A stretch of 64,000 nt of DNA from Roseibacillus persicicus (GCF_014651675.1 NZ_BMXI01000004.1:62001-126000); one strand, 5' to 3'. Positions 27,931-37,235 are shown, counted from the stretch's first letter. The notes: generated by a model not told the origin, from the sequence alone. Numbers and translations are program-made.

Positions 27931-29295
27931 CTACTCCTCGAATTCATCAAAAGGCGCCGAGTCCTCGGGCGTGAGTGGACGATAGAAATTCCCAGCGCAG
28001 TTGCCCGTTTGCGCCACCGCATTTCCTCCTTTGCCAAAGGTGACGATGTTGTCCGTAATCACCGAGTTCACCACGTTGTGCAGCTTCATCACCGTCTGGG
28101 TCTGGACGGTATCAACGACATTGTTAGAGAATATCAGGTTGGAAGAATTCTCGATATTGATGAAAGAACGACCGTTGGGCTTCTCGTCCACAGTGCGGGT
28201 CTTGGCACGCGAATCCACTTCCTGTTTGATACTGTTGCCCGTCATCACCAGGTTTCGCGACGAACCGACGTGACAGAAGGCGCCAAAGGCTGCCGCCCCA
28301 GTGGAGAGTTTCCAATTGAACAAGGTGTTGTTATTGATCGTGGTCTGCTGGGCATCCTTGAGAACAAAGCATTTGCTCACGTAGGCAAAGCCATTGCCGT
28401 TCAGACTCGAGGAAACCGCTGCACCCAAGGTCACCCCGGTCTCCAGATCGGCGAAGCAGTTGTTCTTGATCATGCAGATGGGGTTGTGACCTTGCATCCG
28501 GATGCCGTAGACCATCTGCGCGAACCAACTGTCCGTGATGTAGCAGACGTCACAATACTCCGTCTCGATTCCGACATAGAGATCAGTGAAAACGCAGCTG
28601 TTGACCCGCAGCATCTCGTTCTTTCCGGGCCCCTTGGGAAAGAAGAGCGCGCGCTGCCCCTCTTTCTCGACATCCTGATAGCGACCCTCCGCTGGATACC
28701 AGTGTAGGCCTCGGAAATTGGGTTCGTCACCCCGAAAGCGGCTATACCCCTTCGCGGTGTCGACATCGGTATTGTTGTGCCCCACGAAGGTCATCCCCTC
28801 GACCTCAACCTTGCAGTTTTGATAAGGCCAAGGGCTGTCTCCCGCAGGAAAGGACTGGGAGTGGCTTGCCCGATTGAAAGTGATGCAATGGGGACCGGTG
28901 TTCTCGCCAAAGAGGAAGATGGTCCCGCTTTTTAAGTTCATCCCGAAAATATCGAGCCCTCCGTGGGCCGTTCCCTTGAGCTTCAGGCACACCAACTCAA
29001 CCGCAATCGGAGCATCGATGAAATAGACTCCCGGGTGAAAAGTGAAATCCGCCGACACATCCTCAAGAGCCGCCGTGCGTTCGAAAATCTCCTGAAGTGC
29101 CGCCGAGACATCACGCTTTCCGGTGTTATCCAAGTGATAGTCGAATTGCCCTTGATCCGTCTTCACCTCCACCGTCTTAAAGCGCTCCTCCGTCACGGCA
29201 AGCTCCTCCAAAGGCTGAAGCGGCTTCCCTGCCAAGAACGAAGTCATCATTGCCAGAAGGGTCAACACGGTGAGCGTTGTAGTTTTCTCTCTCAT
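27931..29295 (-). CDS. Secreted right-handed beta-helix protein
   Basis: From ATG 29295 the protein has 454 residues: a signal peptide (about 1-22), then repeating short strands with Asn ladders (S-S-N-L-I-F-S-N-N-V-V-D, N-S-V-I-T-D-N-I-V), the mark of a right-handed parallel beta-helix. This fold occurs in polysaccharide lyases and glycosidases, and also in surface proteins without enzyme activity. An acidic tail ends D-E-F-E-E. The sulfatase neighbours suggest polysaccharide binding or cleavage, but I see no catalytic signature that fixes a family. Confidence 0.75.
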   Translation of the reverse strand: MREKTTTLTVLTLLAMMTSFLAGKPLQPLEELAVTEERFKTVEVKTDQGQFDYHLDNTGKRDVSAALQEIFERTAALEDVSADFTFHPGVYFIDAPIAVELVCLKLKGTAHGGLDIFGMNLKSGTIFLFGENTGPHCITFNRASHSQSFPAGDSPWPYQNCKVEVEGMTFVGHNNTDVDTAKGYSRFRGDEPNFRGLHWYPAEGRYQDVEKEGQRALFFPKGPGKNEMLRVNSCVFTDLYVGIETEYCDVCYITDSWFAQMVYGIRMQGHNPICMIKNNCFADLETGVTLGAAVSSSLNGNGFAYVSKCFVLKDAQQTTINNNTLFNWKLSTGAAAFGAFCHVGSSRNLVMTGNSIKQEVDSRAKTRTVDEKPNGRSFINIENSSNLIFSNNVVDTVQTQTVMKLHNVVNSVITDNIVTFGKGGNAVAQTGNCAGNFYRPLTPEDSAPFDEFEE

Positions 29296-29416
29296 GACTC
29301 CTTCACTACCCAGCCCCCACCCAATTGGCCATCCTCGGTTCAAAAACTGCCTTTCTCCTTCCCTGTCCTCTCGGAGACTTTCGCGCGAGCGCGTCCGACC
29401 AAAGACATCCAGACAC

Positions 29417-29447
29417 GAAAAAGCCCCGGCAAAACTGCCGGGGCCTT
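29417..29447 (-). terminator. Rho-independent terminator of the tmRNA gene
   Basis: GCCCCGGC and GCCGGGGC (29422-29443) form an 8-bp GC stem with a six-base loop, followed on - by five T. It lies 10 bases past the tmRNA 3' end. Confidence 0.88.
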
Positions 29448-29456
29448 TCCGTAACC

Positions 29457-29816
29457 TGGTGGAGGCGAGGGGAGTCGAACCCCTGTCCTAGATGCCTTTC
29501 TTGAAAGCGTCTACATGTGTAGCCAGACGTTTTCTAGTTTAAGGAACCCGAGCCTCATCTGGCGCGTTCTAGGTTCCCGATTATCCTGTTAGTTCTCGCC
29601 GCTTTGCCCGGATACCCGGCGCTGCAGCCAGTCTGCTAAGTAGTCGCCCCGCACCCTAACAGACATCAGGATTGGGACGTTGCCGTCAATTAAGCAGCAA
29701 GTGCGAGCTCGTTAGAGTCTGCAATTATGTTTTTGGACGGCTTTTTAAGAGGCCAACCGACCAACCTCTACATGCAGCCATCGATTCCAGCATCCAGTCG
29801 AAGCCGGGACGCCCCC
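29457..29816 (-). ncRNA. ssrA: tmRNA (SsrA RNA)
   Basis: The 360-nt RNA rescues stalled ribosomes. Its ends pair as an acceptor stem: 5' GGGGGCG (29816-29810) with CGCCTCC, followed by an encoded ACCA (29460-29457). The T-arm reads GGGG-TTCGACT-CCCC. The tag frame, near 29720-29687 on -, ends in GCT-GCT-TAA; the likely peptide is A-D-S-N-E-L-A-L-A-A, with resume codon GCA after ATAATT. A weak promoter pair may lie at 29857-29862 (TTGAAT) and 29832-29837 (TCTTAT), overlapping the end of the upstream hydrolase gene. This would need 5' trimming. Confidence 0.96.
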
Positions 29817-29854
29817 TCTCAGGTTACGGAGATAAGATGCAGCGGGAATGCAAT

Positions 29855-30982
29855 TTATTCAAGTGAATCTTCGAAAACCGCGCGCACCAATCCGAGGCCG
29901 CGCTCACCGGGAAAGAGTCCCAGCTCCATCTGGTTCATGACGTAGGCAAAAGAGATCCCAGTCTGCGGGTCGCAAAAGGCGTGGCTGCCCCCTGCCCCGG
30001 GATGACCGAAGGCCTCGAGATTGGGGCCGAACAACTGGCGCGACTTTTTCCCCTCGTGCACCGGATCGAACATCGTGCCCGCGCCGAAAGAAGTCTCCAG
30101 CTGCAAAACCTGGTCCGGTCCCTGCACCAGACGACTGGCCAGAAGGTCACGGATCTCCGCCGGGAAAATTTCCTGCTCAGTCTGCCCCAGAACAGCTTGG
30201 TAAAAGTGCGCCAAGGCCTTCGCCGACCCCACCCCTCCGAAGGCGGGAAAGCCTCCGGCCCAGGCCGCGGGATCGTTCATCTCGCTGGCGGACTGATAGC
30301 CTTTGAGCGAGCCGAATGCGCGACGGGCCAAGGAGCCTTCGGTCTGCATCGCGGTATAGAATGCCTTCTCCTCTTTGCGCACGATGTATCGCCCGGGATA
30401 GAGCTTGGCGACGCGCGGAAACTCGCTTTCCGGCAGTCCGATCCAAAAATCCAGCCCCAAGGGTTCGGCCACCCACTCGCGCCAGCATTCGCCCAAACGC
30501 TTTTGCAAAAGCCGCTCGCAGAGTTCGTCTAACAGAAAGCCAATCGAACGGGCGTGATAGCCATGTTCGCTGGCAGGTTCCCAGAACGGCTCGGCCTCTT
30601 CCAGCGCCGTCACGACAGCCGCCCGATTCGCGACCTCGACCACACCATTGACCCCGGGCAATCCGGCCTGATGGGAAAGAAGCTCCAGAAAGGTCAAATC
30701 CCCCACTCCGAGTTCAGGCCAGACTCGTTCGACGAAGTCATCCGGAGTCAGCCCGGCATGCTTGAGCGCCAAGAGAAAGGTCGCTGCTGCCGGCCCCTTG
30801 GACACGGAGTAGACGGGAGCGAGGGTTTCGTCGGTCCAAGCCCGCTCCTGCTCGCGCTCGCACCATCCACTGGAAAGGGTCGCCACCTCGCGGCCGTTTT
30901 GCCAAACCGAGACCGAAGCTCCAATCTCGTCCCGCTCGGCAAAGTTCTCCGCGAAGACTGCTCGCAACCGTTCCAAATTCAT
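29855..30982 (-). CDS. Serine hydrolase of the beta-lactamase (class C-like) family
   Basis: 375 residues without a signal peptide. The S-x-x-K motif is S-V-S-K (S59, K62), a Y-H-A stretch at the place of the Y-x-N motif, and H-P-G-A-G-G near the C-terminus as the third motif. This set is that of EstB-like esterases and beta-lactamase-related proteins rather than true beta-lactamases, which are exported. The likely role is hydrolysis of an ester or amide in the cytoplasm. The tmRNA gene starts 38 bases downstream on the same strand. Confidence 0.85.
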   Translation of the reverse strand: MNLERLRAVFAENFAERDEIGASVSVWQNGREVATLSSGWCEREQERAWTDETLAPVYSVSKGPAAATFLLALKHAGLTPDDFVERVWPELGVGDLTFLELLSHQAGLPGVNGVVEVANRAAVVTALEEAEPFWEPASEHGYHARSIGFLLDELCERLLQKRLGECWREWVAEPLGLDFWIGLPESEFPRVAKLYPGRYIVRKEEKAFYTAMQTEGSLARRAFGSLKGYQSASEMNDPAAWAGGFPAFGGVGSAKALAHFYQAVLGQTEQEIFPAEIRDLLASRLVQGPDQVLQLETSFGAGTMFDPVHEGKKSRQLFGPNLEAFGHPGAGGSHAFCDPQTGISFAYVMNQMELGLFPGERGLGLVRAVFEDSLE

Positions 30983-31109
30983 GGCGCTGCCTTACTGGCT
31001 GAGGCGGCAAAGAACAAAGGCAAAAGTGGAGCGAGAACCTGCCGATTCCAAAACCACCCCCTTTTTTGCAATCGACCGTTCCGACCGAGCTGACAGGATT
31101 CGGTCGGTT

Positions 31110-32615
31110 ATGAAGATATTCGCTTGGATTTCGGGAATCTTGCTTTCGCTCTTGATTGTTCTCGCCGCTCTCTATTTTGGGAAAAGCGTGTCAGGAACAA
31201 CCCGTTCAGGCGGTCCTGCCTTTGGAAACTACTCGCCCCTCGCCACCGTCGAGTTTGATGATTTTTCCCAGCTTCAGATTCTTAAGATGGAAGTGGGGCG
31301 ATTAGTGGACGGGAATCCAACTCCGCCGAAAACGGGGCTGTTTTCAGTGCAATCGAGCGGCTCATCGACGTCTTCGTATTCCAACCGTTTTCAAATCGAA
31401 ACGAAGGAAATCAATGGCGAAATTGCAGCCCGAATCTATGCCAACTCCCATGCTCCCTCCGGCCTTTTTCTTCTCGTCAAAGCACCCTTTCTGAAAGGGG
31501 CGCTCAAAAAGTCTTTTTACAATGGTCAGCTTGCCGATCACGCCTTCGGCAAAAGCGGTGTTTTCAATGTCGAGTTCATCAAAAGCCCGTCCACCGAGAT
31601 GCAGAGCGGCCGCCTCGATATCCCACCCATGTGCCTCCAGTTGGCGGACGGCAAAGGAGGGTGGCACACGTCTATCGGCCCGATTCAGGAAGACAAGGCC
31701 TTGGATGACCTCGCGGTGGTGGCTTTTCCGGTGTGGCCCGTGAGTGAAAAGACCCTGGAGTTCCGAGCCATCATTCCCGGAGAACAGCCGGAGACCTTTA
31801 CCCTGCCCAACCCTTTCCATCGAATTGCGGTTGGAACCACTGCACCCAAAAGTCTTCCGCAAACTCACCGCGAAAAAGATTTCGCGCTCACTCTTCGCTC
31901 CGCAACCATTCATTCCCTCCCTGAACTCGGAGAAGTGGTCACCATCGACTACGAGTTTGAGAGTCATCTCCCTCAGACCGGCCTCCGTTTTCCAGCCCGA
32001 GAAGCGGTCTTTACGGAATATCCCACCCTCCGCAACCAGCTGGGACAATGGACTCCTGTAGGCCACTTTGAAATCGCTGCCGGGGATTACGAGGGAGGCT
32101 TCTTGATCAGCGCCGACAGCCGGGATTTCGAGGTGGCCTTTTCCATCGAACGAAGCACGGCTTATCCGCGCGCGCTCGGTGATGTCATCGTTTTGGGCAA
32201 GGCAAAGGTGGAGGCGGATGGAACCACGATCACGATGCTCTCGTCGGAAAAGCATTTGGGGCTGAAGCGTCTTACCCTCTCTCCCAGCGGAAAAGCCTAC
32301 CACAGCGCCACGACCCAGATTGATGCTGAATTTGAATGGAAAAGTAAAAAGGCCCGGGCGTTCGCTATCGGAAGCCTGCAGTATGATAATGCGGCGCTCT
32401 ATCTTTTCTTTGCTTCGGAGACCTTCTCGCGAGGACAAGTCAACTTGGGCTCAGGGGGAAGCGGCTGGCGAGGTGAGACCTCAACCATGGAACTCCATCA
32501 ACCTTGGTACGGTGAGCTTAAGGCTGGCGACACTCTCACGATTGGAATGGCCCGGGTTCTGCCAGTGCAAGAAGTGAGGTTTGGTTTCGACCGCAGCCAA
32601 TTGGGGTCGCGCTGA
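31110..32615 (+). CDS. Membrane-anchored protein of unknown function
   Basis: No family recognised. From ATG 31110 there are 501 residues: one N-terminal membrane segment (about 4-22, I-S-G-I-L-L-S-L-L-I-V-L-A-A-L-Y-F) and then a long extracytoplasmic part rich in beta strands, with Gly and Ser turns and few Cys. A stretch G-S-G-G-S-G-W-R-G lies near the end. It might be a surface or periplasmic beta-sandwich protein. The frame is open up to 30981, but this overlaps the divergent hydrolase gene start and lacks a membrane segment. The creB gene follows after 89 bases. Confidence 0.65.
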   Translation: MKIFAWISGILLSLLIVLAALYFGKSVSGTTRSGGPAFGNYSPLATVEFDDFSQLQILKMEVGRLVDGNPTPPKTGLFSVQSSGSSTSSYSNRFQIETKEINGEIAARIYANSHAPSGLFLLVKAPFLKGALKKSFYNGQLADHAFGKSGVFNVEFIKSPSTEMQSGRLDIPPMCLQLADGKGGWHTSIGPIQEDKALDDLAVVAFPVWPVSEKTLEFRAIIPGEQPETFTLPNPFHRIAVGTTAPKSLPQTHREKDFALTLRSATIHSLPELGEVVTIDYEFESHLPQTGLRFPAREAVFTEYPTLRNQLGQWTPVGHFEIAAGDYEGGFLISADSRDFEVAFSIERSTAYPRALGDVIVLGKAKVEADGTTITMLSSEKHLGLKRLTLSPSGKAYHSATTQIDAEFEWKSKKARAFAIGSLQYDNAALYLFFASETFSRGQVNLGSGGSGWRGETSTMELHQPWYGELKAGDTLTIGMARVLPVQEVRFGFDRSQLGSR

Positions 32616-32704
32616 TTTGCGCGGCAGTGGTAGCAGCGGGTTGAAAACTTTGTTGGCCGAGTTCGGAGTTGGAGAAGGAAGGACAATTCGCCACACTGCA
32701 GCCC

Positions 32705-33382
32705 ATGCCCACCGTCCTGCTCATCGAAGACGAACCTGCCATTGCCGATACCGTGCTCTATGCGCTGCGGACGGAGGGGTTCGCCGTTCATCACGCTTCG
32801 ACGGGTCAGGCGGGGTTGAGTTGGTTGCAGGGCAATCCCTGTGACTTTCTGGTCCTGGATATTGGGCTGCCGGATATTTTGGGCTTTGACGTTTGTCGTC
32901 AGGTGCGGACTTTTTCGCAAATTCCCGTGCTCTTTTTGACCGCGCGGGATTCAGAAATCGATCAGGTGTTGGGGCTGGAACTGGGAGCGGATGATTACGT
33001 CACCAAGCCCTTCTCTCCCCGCGCGGTGGTGGCGCGGGTTCGTGCGATCTTGCGACGGTCGAATTCTGCCGAAGAAGAAAAGACCGCCATCGGACAGTTC
33101 CTTCATCATGACGAATCCTCCATGGCCATCTTGTGCCTAGGGCAACCGCTGAACCTAACCGCCCACGAGTATAAGCTGCTCGCTCTGTTGATGAAGCAAC
33201 CTGGCCGCACCTTCACCCGCGATCAGATTCTAATGCAGGCTTGGGAAGATCCGGGCTCGGCCATGGACCGCACCATCGACGCTCACATCAAGACCCTGCG
33301 AGCCAAAATCCGCCTGGCCGCCCCCGAGCACGACGACCCGATTCAAACTCGCCGCGGCTTGGGCTACTGTCTGGTTCTCTAA
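32705..33382 (+). CDS. creB: Response regulator CreB-like
   Basis: 225 residues. Receiver domain with D52 in V-L-D-I-G-L-P-D-I and the Lys in D-D-Y-V-T-K-P-F-S-P-R. The winged helix has L-T-A-H-E-Y-K-L-L and ends R-G-L-G-Y. The run A-D-T-V-L-Y-A-L-R-T-E-G-F-A-V and the stretch H-I-K-T-L-R-A-K resemble E. coli CreB, as I recall it. In enterobacteria CreBC responds to carbon source and cell-wall stress; whether this holds here is unknown. ATG 32705 begins the receiver fold. The CreC-like kinase gene lies 1.3 kb further on, with two genes between. Confidence 0.85.
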   Translation: MPTVLLIEDEPAIADTVLYALRTEGFAVHHASTGQAGLSWLQGNPCDFLVLDIGLPDILGFDVCRQVRTFSQIPVLFLTARDSEIDQVLGLELGADDYVTKPFSPRAVVARVRAILRRSNSAEEEKTAIGQFLHHDESSMAILCLGQPLNLTAHEYKLLALLMKQPGRTFTRDQILMQAWEDPGSAMDRTIDAHIKTLRAKIRLAAPEHDDPIQTRRGLGYCLVL

Positions 33383-33397
33383 CAGAGTGTCCGAGTC

Positions 33398-34033
33398 CTA
33401 GCTGGCCAGAGCCTCCATCAACTCCTCCAGAATTTCAGAAGCGTCTTCCCGGAGTTTCTCGCGCTCTCTATCGTCCAGCTTTTGATCGGATTTTGCTTTT
33501 TGCTCCAAGGCGACGAGAGCCGACTGCTTTCGTTCGATGGTCGCGCGCTTTCCTTTGCTCAATTTGTCAGTGAGGATACCGAACCACATGAGCTCCTGAG
33601 CATTGATCTGTTCGCGGTTGATGTCCAAGGTTGCAGTGGCTGCATTCATCTCACCGTCGGCTGCTTCCAAGGTCTCGAGGCGCAAGCTTTCGAGCTCCTT
33701 GGTCATCGAGGCTGCTCCCTGTTTGCCTGCCTGAATCACTGCGGTGATATACTGCTGACCCAAATTTGAAAACTCCTCCTCGGTGAGCCTTTCCTCGTGA
33801 ACCGCTGAAACAAGGTAGGTATAGAAGTCCAGCGGCTCTCCCTCCCGACTCTCCGATATCTTGAGCAAACCCGATTCGAGCACGCTCAACTTCCAAGCAT
33901 CGAACTCGGCTTTGACCGATTGAAATTCTCGCTGGGCAAGGCCCCGGTCTCCTACCCGGCTTTTTCTTTGGGCGTGTGCCAAGGAGGAGCCGAACAAGGC
34001 TAAGGACGTAAGAATAATCATTTGTCTTTTCAT
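33398..34033 (-). CDS. Secreted helical protein of unknown function
   Basis: 211 residues: a signal peptide (1-21, ending A-H-A-Q), then almost wholly helical, charged sequence with coiled-coil tendency, ending in many Glu and Lys residues (L-R-E-D-A-S-E-I-L-E-E-L). No Cys pairs or enzyme motif. It lies on the opposite strand, between the CreB-like and CreC-like genes; its stop codon lies 15 bases from the end of creB. Confidence 0.65.
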   Translation of the reverse strand: MKRQMIILTSLALFGSSLAHAQRKSRVGDRGLAQREFQSVKAEFDAWKLSVLESGLLKISESREGEPLDFYTYLVSAVHEERLTEEEFSNLGQQYITAVIQAGKQGAASMTKELESLRLETLEAADGEMNAATATLDINREQINAQELMWFGILTDKLSKGKRATIERKQSALVALEQKAKSDQKLDDREREKLREDASEILEELMEALAS

Positions 34034-34233
34034 CTCGAAGAAAGGAACCCTTCAAGTTGCCGGAAGTTGCAAAAGCCCTTCTCCCTTCATGCAATGCGCA
34101 TGGTTTCGGTCAGCTTCCCACGGTATGTGGGCTGCGTTCTTTGTTGGCGTAATTTGCTGGTTGTGAGGTTATTGAGTGTTTTTAGGTGAATGGTTTTTGC
34201 GGTTGGTTCACGGATTGCAATTCTTTCGCCGAC

Positions 34234-34497
34234 ATGAATACCCAAACCACTACCCCAACTACCAACAGCTTCAGTATTGCTTCCATCATTGCGATTGTTT
34301 CGGCCATCGCCAGCTTCATGACCGGAGCAATTTTAGGTCTTTTGTTTGCCGGAATCGCGATCATTGCCGGTCTCTTTGGAATCGCCATGGCCTTGTCCCC
34401 GAACAGACGCGGTGGAGTCGTGAGTCTCTTTTCAATCCTCGCCGGTCTGGTGGGTGTCGTTGCCGCTCTCATTAAGGCGGTGATGTATCTCACCTAA
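34234..34497 (+). CDS. Small membrane protein, 87 residues
   Basis: A polar start rich in Thr and Asn is followed by three hydrophobic segments (about 15-35, 37-55 and 65-84) with Gly and Ala turns and one short basic loop, S-P-N-R-R-G-G. ATG 34234 is chosen since the upstream in-frame codons are polar and Cys-rich with no signal. No family recognised; the layout is like small DUF-type inner-membrane proteins. A strong terminator follows. Confidence 0.6.
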   Translation: MNTQTTTPTTNSFSIASIIAIVSAIASFMTGAILGLLFAGIAIIAGLFGIAMALSPNRRGGVVSLFSILAGLVGVVAALIKAVMYLT

Positions 34498-34561
34498 TGA
34501 TCTTTCTCATGGCTGCGCTTTTCGATCTGAATTCTCAATCTATTGCGGGCTGAATTCCTGA

Positions 34562-34619
34562 TAGAACCCCTCGGTCTCACCTCCTCCTTCGGGAGGGCGA
34601 GACGGCGGGGTTCTTTTTT
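34562..34619 (+). terminator. Rho-independent terminator, long stem
   Basis: AGAACCCC at 34562-34569 pairs with GGGGTTCT at 34607-34614; inside, GTCTC pairs with GAGAC and CCTCC with a GGAGG-like run. Six T follow. It ends the small membrane protein transcript and lies before creC. Confidence 0.88.
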
Positions 34620-34693
34620 CTGCGTTTATGCGAAAAGGCTCGATATAGCGCCCAGTTTTCGCAGCCTAGGGAAGGAACTGTTTCGTCCCTTTC

Positions 34694-36133
34694 ATGCGCC
34701 TCACTCGACTCACCCTTCTTTTGATAGCCGGCATTCTGGCTTTGGGGTTTTATCGGCTTTGCGATTACCTTTTGGATGATCTCGAGTTTCAGACTTTTCA
34801 AGCTACGGAAGAGTCCATGGTGGACGCCGCTCATCTCTTCGCCGCGGCGGCGGAGGCTCACCTCGTCGAAGGTCGTCTGGGAAGCGAGACGCTGGAGGCC
34901 TTTGAGAGAACTTTTTCCAATGCCCGGGAACGCGAATTCGAGGCACAGATTTTCGTTAAAAAGAAGACTGGGGTTTCCCTTGATTGCTATCTAACGGATC
35001 AGGACGGAATTGTCATTTTTGACTCCCGCCACGAAAGGACGGGACAAGATCTCTCCGTGTTCAACGACGTTTACCAAACCAAACTTGGAGAATATGGGGC
35101 TCGTTCCAGTCGCATTGACGAAGGCGATGCTTCCACTTCCGTAATGTATGTTGGAGCTCCGATTCGGCACGATGGTGAAATCGTGGGAGTAGCCACTGCT
35201 TATAAGGCGCAGAAAGAGCTTCTTCCCTTTGTTTATAAAAGACGGGGTCAAATTTTGAGGCCCGCGATTGCGATCGCGCTGGCGATCCTATTTCTGATCT
35301 GGTCCGTGCTCTTCTGGCTTTATCGCCCCATCGGCAGGCTGGCTGAGTATGCTCGCCGGATTACGGCTGGGGAGCGGCCGGCCTACCCCCCGCTGGGAAA
35401 GGGCCAGGAAGTGAATGCGCTGGGAAAAGCTCTCCGCGATATGCGCGAAACTTTGGAGGGCCGTTCCTATGTGGAGAACTACACCCAGACGCTCACACAC
35501 GAGCTGAAGTCTCCCCTCGCCGCCATCCGGGGTTCGGCAGAACTGCTGGATGAAGAAATGCCTCTGGCCGCGCGTCACCGCTTCCTGAAGAACATCCGGA
35601 CTGAGGTCGACCGCTCGGAACGGTTGATCAATCGCTTGCTGCATCTCTCGGCCTTGGAAGGAAAAACCGAATTGCAGAAACGGGAACCCATTGTGGTGAA
35701 TACATTGATGGAGGACTCGGTGCGACTCCTTAAAACCCAAGCTGATTTGCGCAACGTGACGGTCCGGGTCGAGCACCCCCCGCAACCGGTGATATTCTCC
35801 GGCGACTTCTATATCATTCGAGCGGCACTGGAAAATCTGCTGCAAAACGCCATCGACTTTAGTCCCGAAGGTTCGGTCATCACCGTCACTCTCGCGCTGG
35901 ATGAAGAGATGCTGACCCTGACGGTTATAGACGAGGGGCCCGGACTTCCCGAATATGCCATTGAGCGCGCCTTTGATCGCTTTTACTCCCATCGTCCCGA
36001 AGATTGCGCTTCCAAGGGCTCGGGATTGGGCCTCACATTCGTGCGCGAAGCAGCCCAGCTTCACGGAGGCAGCGCGCGGATTGCGAATCATCCTGAGGGC
36101 GGTGCAGTCGCCACCATTCAGATACCTTTGTAG
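34694..36133 (+). CDS. creC: Sensor histidine kinase CreC-like
   Basis: 479 residues: membrane segments at about 5-22 and 188-210, a periplasmic sensor domain between them, a HAMP-like linker, HisKA with H269 in L-T-H-E-L-K-S-P-L-A-A-I, and an ATPase domain with N-L-L-Q-N-A-I-D-F, D-E-G-P-G-L-P and G-S-G-L-G-L-T. In the sensor, G-E-Y-G-A-R-S-S and S-V-M-Y-V-G-A-P-I are close to what I recall of E. coli CreC, so I take it as the partner of the CreB-like regulator at 32705. The end of the gene is 21 bases from a small membrane protein gene; I see no CreD-like gene. Confidence 0.88.
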   Translation: MRLTRLTLLLIAGILALGFYRLCDYLLDDLEFQTFQATEESMVDAAHLFAAAAEAHLVEGRLGSETLEAFERTFSNAREREFEAQIFVKKKTGVSLDCYLTDQDGIVIFDSRHERTGQDLSVFNDVYQTKLGEYGARSSRIDEGDASTSVMYVGAPIRHDGEIVGVATAYKAQKELLPFVYKRRGQILRPAIAIALAILFLIWSVLFWLYRPIGRLAEYARRITAGERPAYPPLGKGQEVNALGKALRDMRETLEGRSYVENYTQTLTHELKSPLAAIRGSAELLDEEMPLAARHRFLKNIRTEVDRSERLINRLLHLSALEGKTELQKREPIVVNTLMEDSVRLLKTQADLRNVTVRVEHPPQPVIFSGDFYIIRAALENLLQNAIDFSPEGSVITVTLALDEEMLTLTVIDEGPGLPEYAIERAFDRFYSHRPEDCASKGSGLGLTFVREAAQLHGGSARIANHPEGGAVATIQIPL

Positions 36134-36154
36134 GCTCGGTCAGTTGAAATCGTT

Positions 36155-36676
36155 ATGAAGCTCAGTCACATCCTTATCATATTCCTCCGCGTTTTTGCCA
36201 TCAACTGGCTTCTCGTCGGCTTTTTCCGACTTTTCGTGAGCATTCCAATGCTGACCAGCAACTGGCTGTCCGCTTTCTATCTTGCCGGTCCCGGGGTCTA
36301 TTTTTTAGCCGCCTTGCTTGCTTGGATCTTCGCGGTAAAGATTGCCAAGGTCTTGATTGGGAGAGCGGATTGCGATGTCCAGATGGCGAAAGAAATCACC
36401 CCGGCCATGCTTTTTTCCACTGCTTTTCTCGGGATTGGGCTCTATTTCTTTCTGACCTACCTTGGAGGAAGCCTCAATTGGCTCCATTATCTTGCAATTA
36501 CTCAGGCCGGGCATGACCTCATGACCACTGCGGTAGATGAAGACTCTAACTTCTATTCTCTCACCAGCAGCTTGATTCCTTGTCTGGCAGGTTTGGCTCT
36601 GGCTGCTTGCTCTCCGAAGTTGGGACGCAAACTGGCGCGGGCCACCGAGAGCCAGCTTTCCACTCCTTCCGAATAA
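36155..36676 (+). CDS. Membrane protein of unknown function, 173 residues
   Basis: Four hydrophobic segments (about 5-30, 42-65, 82-105 and 137-155) with a polar C-terminus. No family recognised. It follows the CreC-like gene by 21 bases on the same strand and may be cotranscribed, in the place where CreD is found in enterobacteria, but it is far too short (173 versus about 450 residues) and does not look like CreD. Confidence 0.65.
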   Translation: MKLSHILIIFLRVFAINWLLVGFFRLFVSIPMLTSNWLSAFYLAGPGVYFLAALLAWIFAVKIAKVLIGRADCDVQMAKEITPAMLFSTAFLGIGLYFFLTYLGGSLNWLHYLAITQAGHDLMTTAVDEDSNFYSLTSSLIPCLAGLALAACSPKLGRKLARATESQLSTPSE

Positions 36677-36721
36677 GCGCTTTGACTGGTAAAGCCCCCC
36701 GGGAACTGAGTAAACTCAGGT

Positions 36722-37150
36722 ATGAATTCGAAGCCGGGACCACCACCGCTGCATGAGCAGCCTCCGCCGGGACTCCCCAACCAGGTGATTCCCCACTCCG
36801 GAAACCACCAGGCTCCCTACATGCCGAATGAGGATGAGCGCACGACCGCGATGCTGATTCACCTTCTCATGATCGTCACCGGATTCATCGGTCCGCTTAT
36901 TCTTTGGCTGGTGAGAAAAGATTCTTCTGCCTTCATCAACCATCACGGCAAGGAGGCTCTCAACAATGCCATCACAACGATTATCGTGGGAATCGCCATG
37001 TTGGCGGTTGTTTTTGCCACCCTCGGGCTTGGCGTGATCATTTACCTTCCATGGACACTGATGGTCTTGATTTTCGAGATAATCGCCTGTGTAGAAGCTC
37101 ATAAGGGGAACTGGCACCGCATCCCGCTGATTATTCGCCTAATCCAGTAG
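36722..37150 (+). CDS. DUF4870 domain membrane protein
   Basis: 142 residues: a Pro-rich, His-containing start (1-38), then three membrane segments with the DUF4870 signature, L-I-H-L-L-M-I-V-T-G-F-I-G-P-L-I-L-W and F-I-N-H-H-G-K-E-A-L-N. These small proteins are related to the Tic20/HOTT group and have no known biochemical role. It sits just before secA on the same strand. Confidence 0.85.
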   Translation: MNSKPGPPPLHEQPPPGLPNQVIPHSGNHQAPYMPNEDERTTAMLIHLLMIVTGFIGPLILWLVRKDSSAFINHHGKEALNNAITTIIVGIAMLAVVFATLGLGVIIYLPWTLMVLIFEIIACVEAHKGNWHRIPLIIRLIQ

Positions 37151-37235
37151 TTTGTAGGATAGGGCAGAAGCCTCCCTTGCAACCTACGTCAGGCAGGTGT
37201 ATGAGTCCGCCCTTCAAGCTCAGCGCAACAATCTC

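Noticed and set aside
29855-30982. True class C beta-lactamase (antibiotic resistance)
   Set aside because: There is no signal peptide, and the second and third motifs (Y-H-A, H-P-G) differ from AmpC (Y-A-N, K-T-G); it fits EstB-like hydrolases better.
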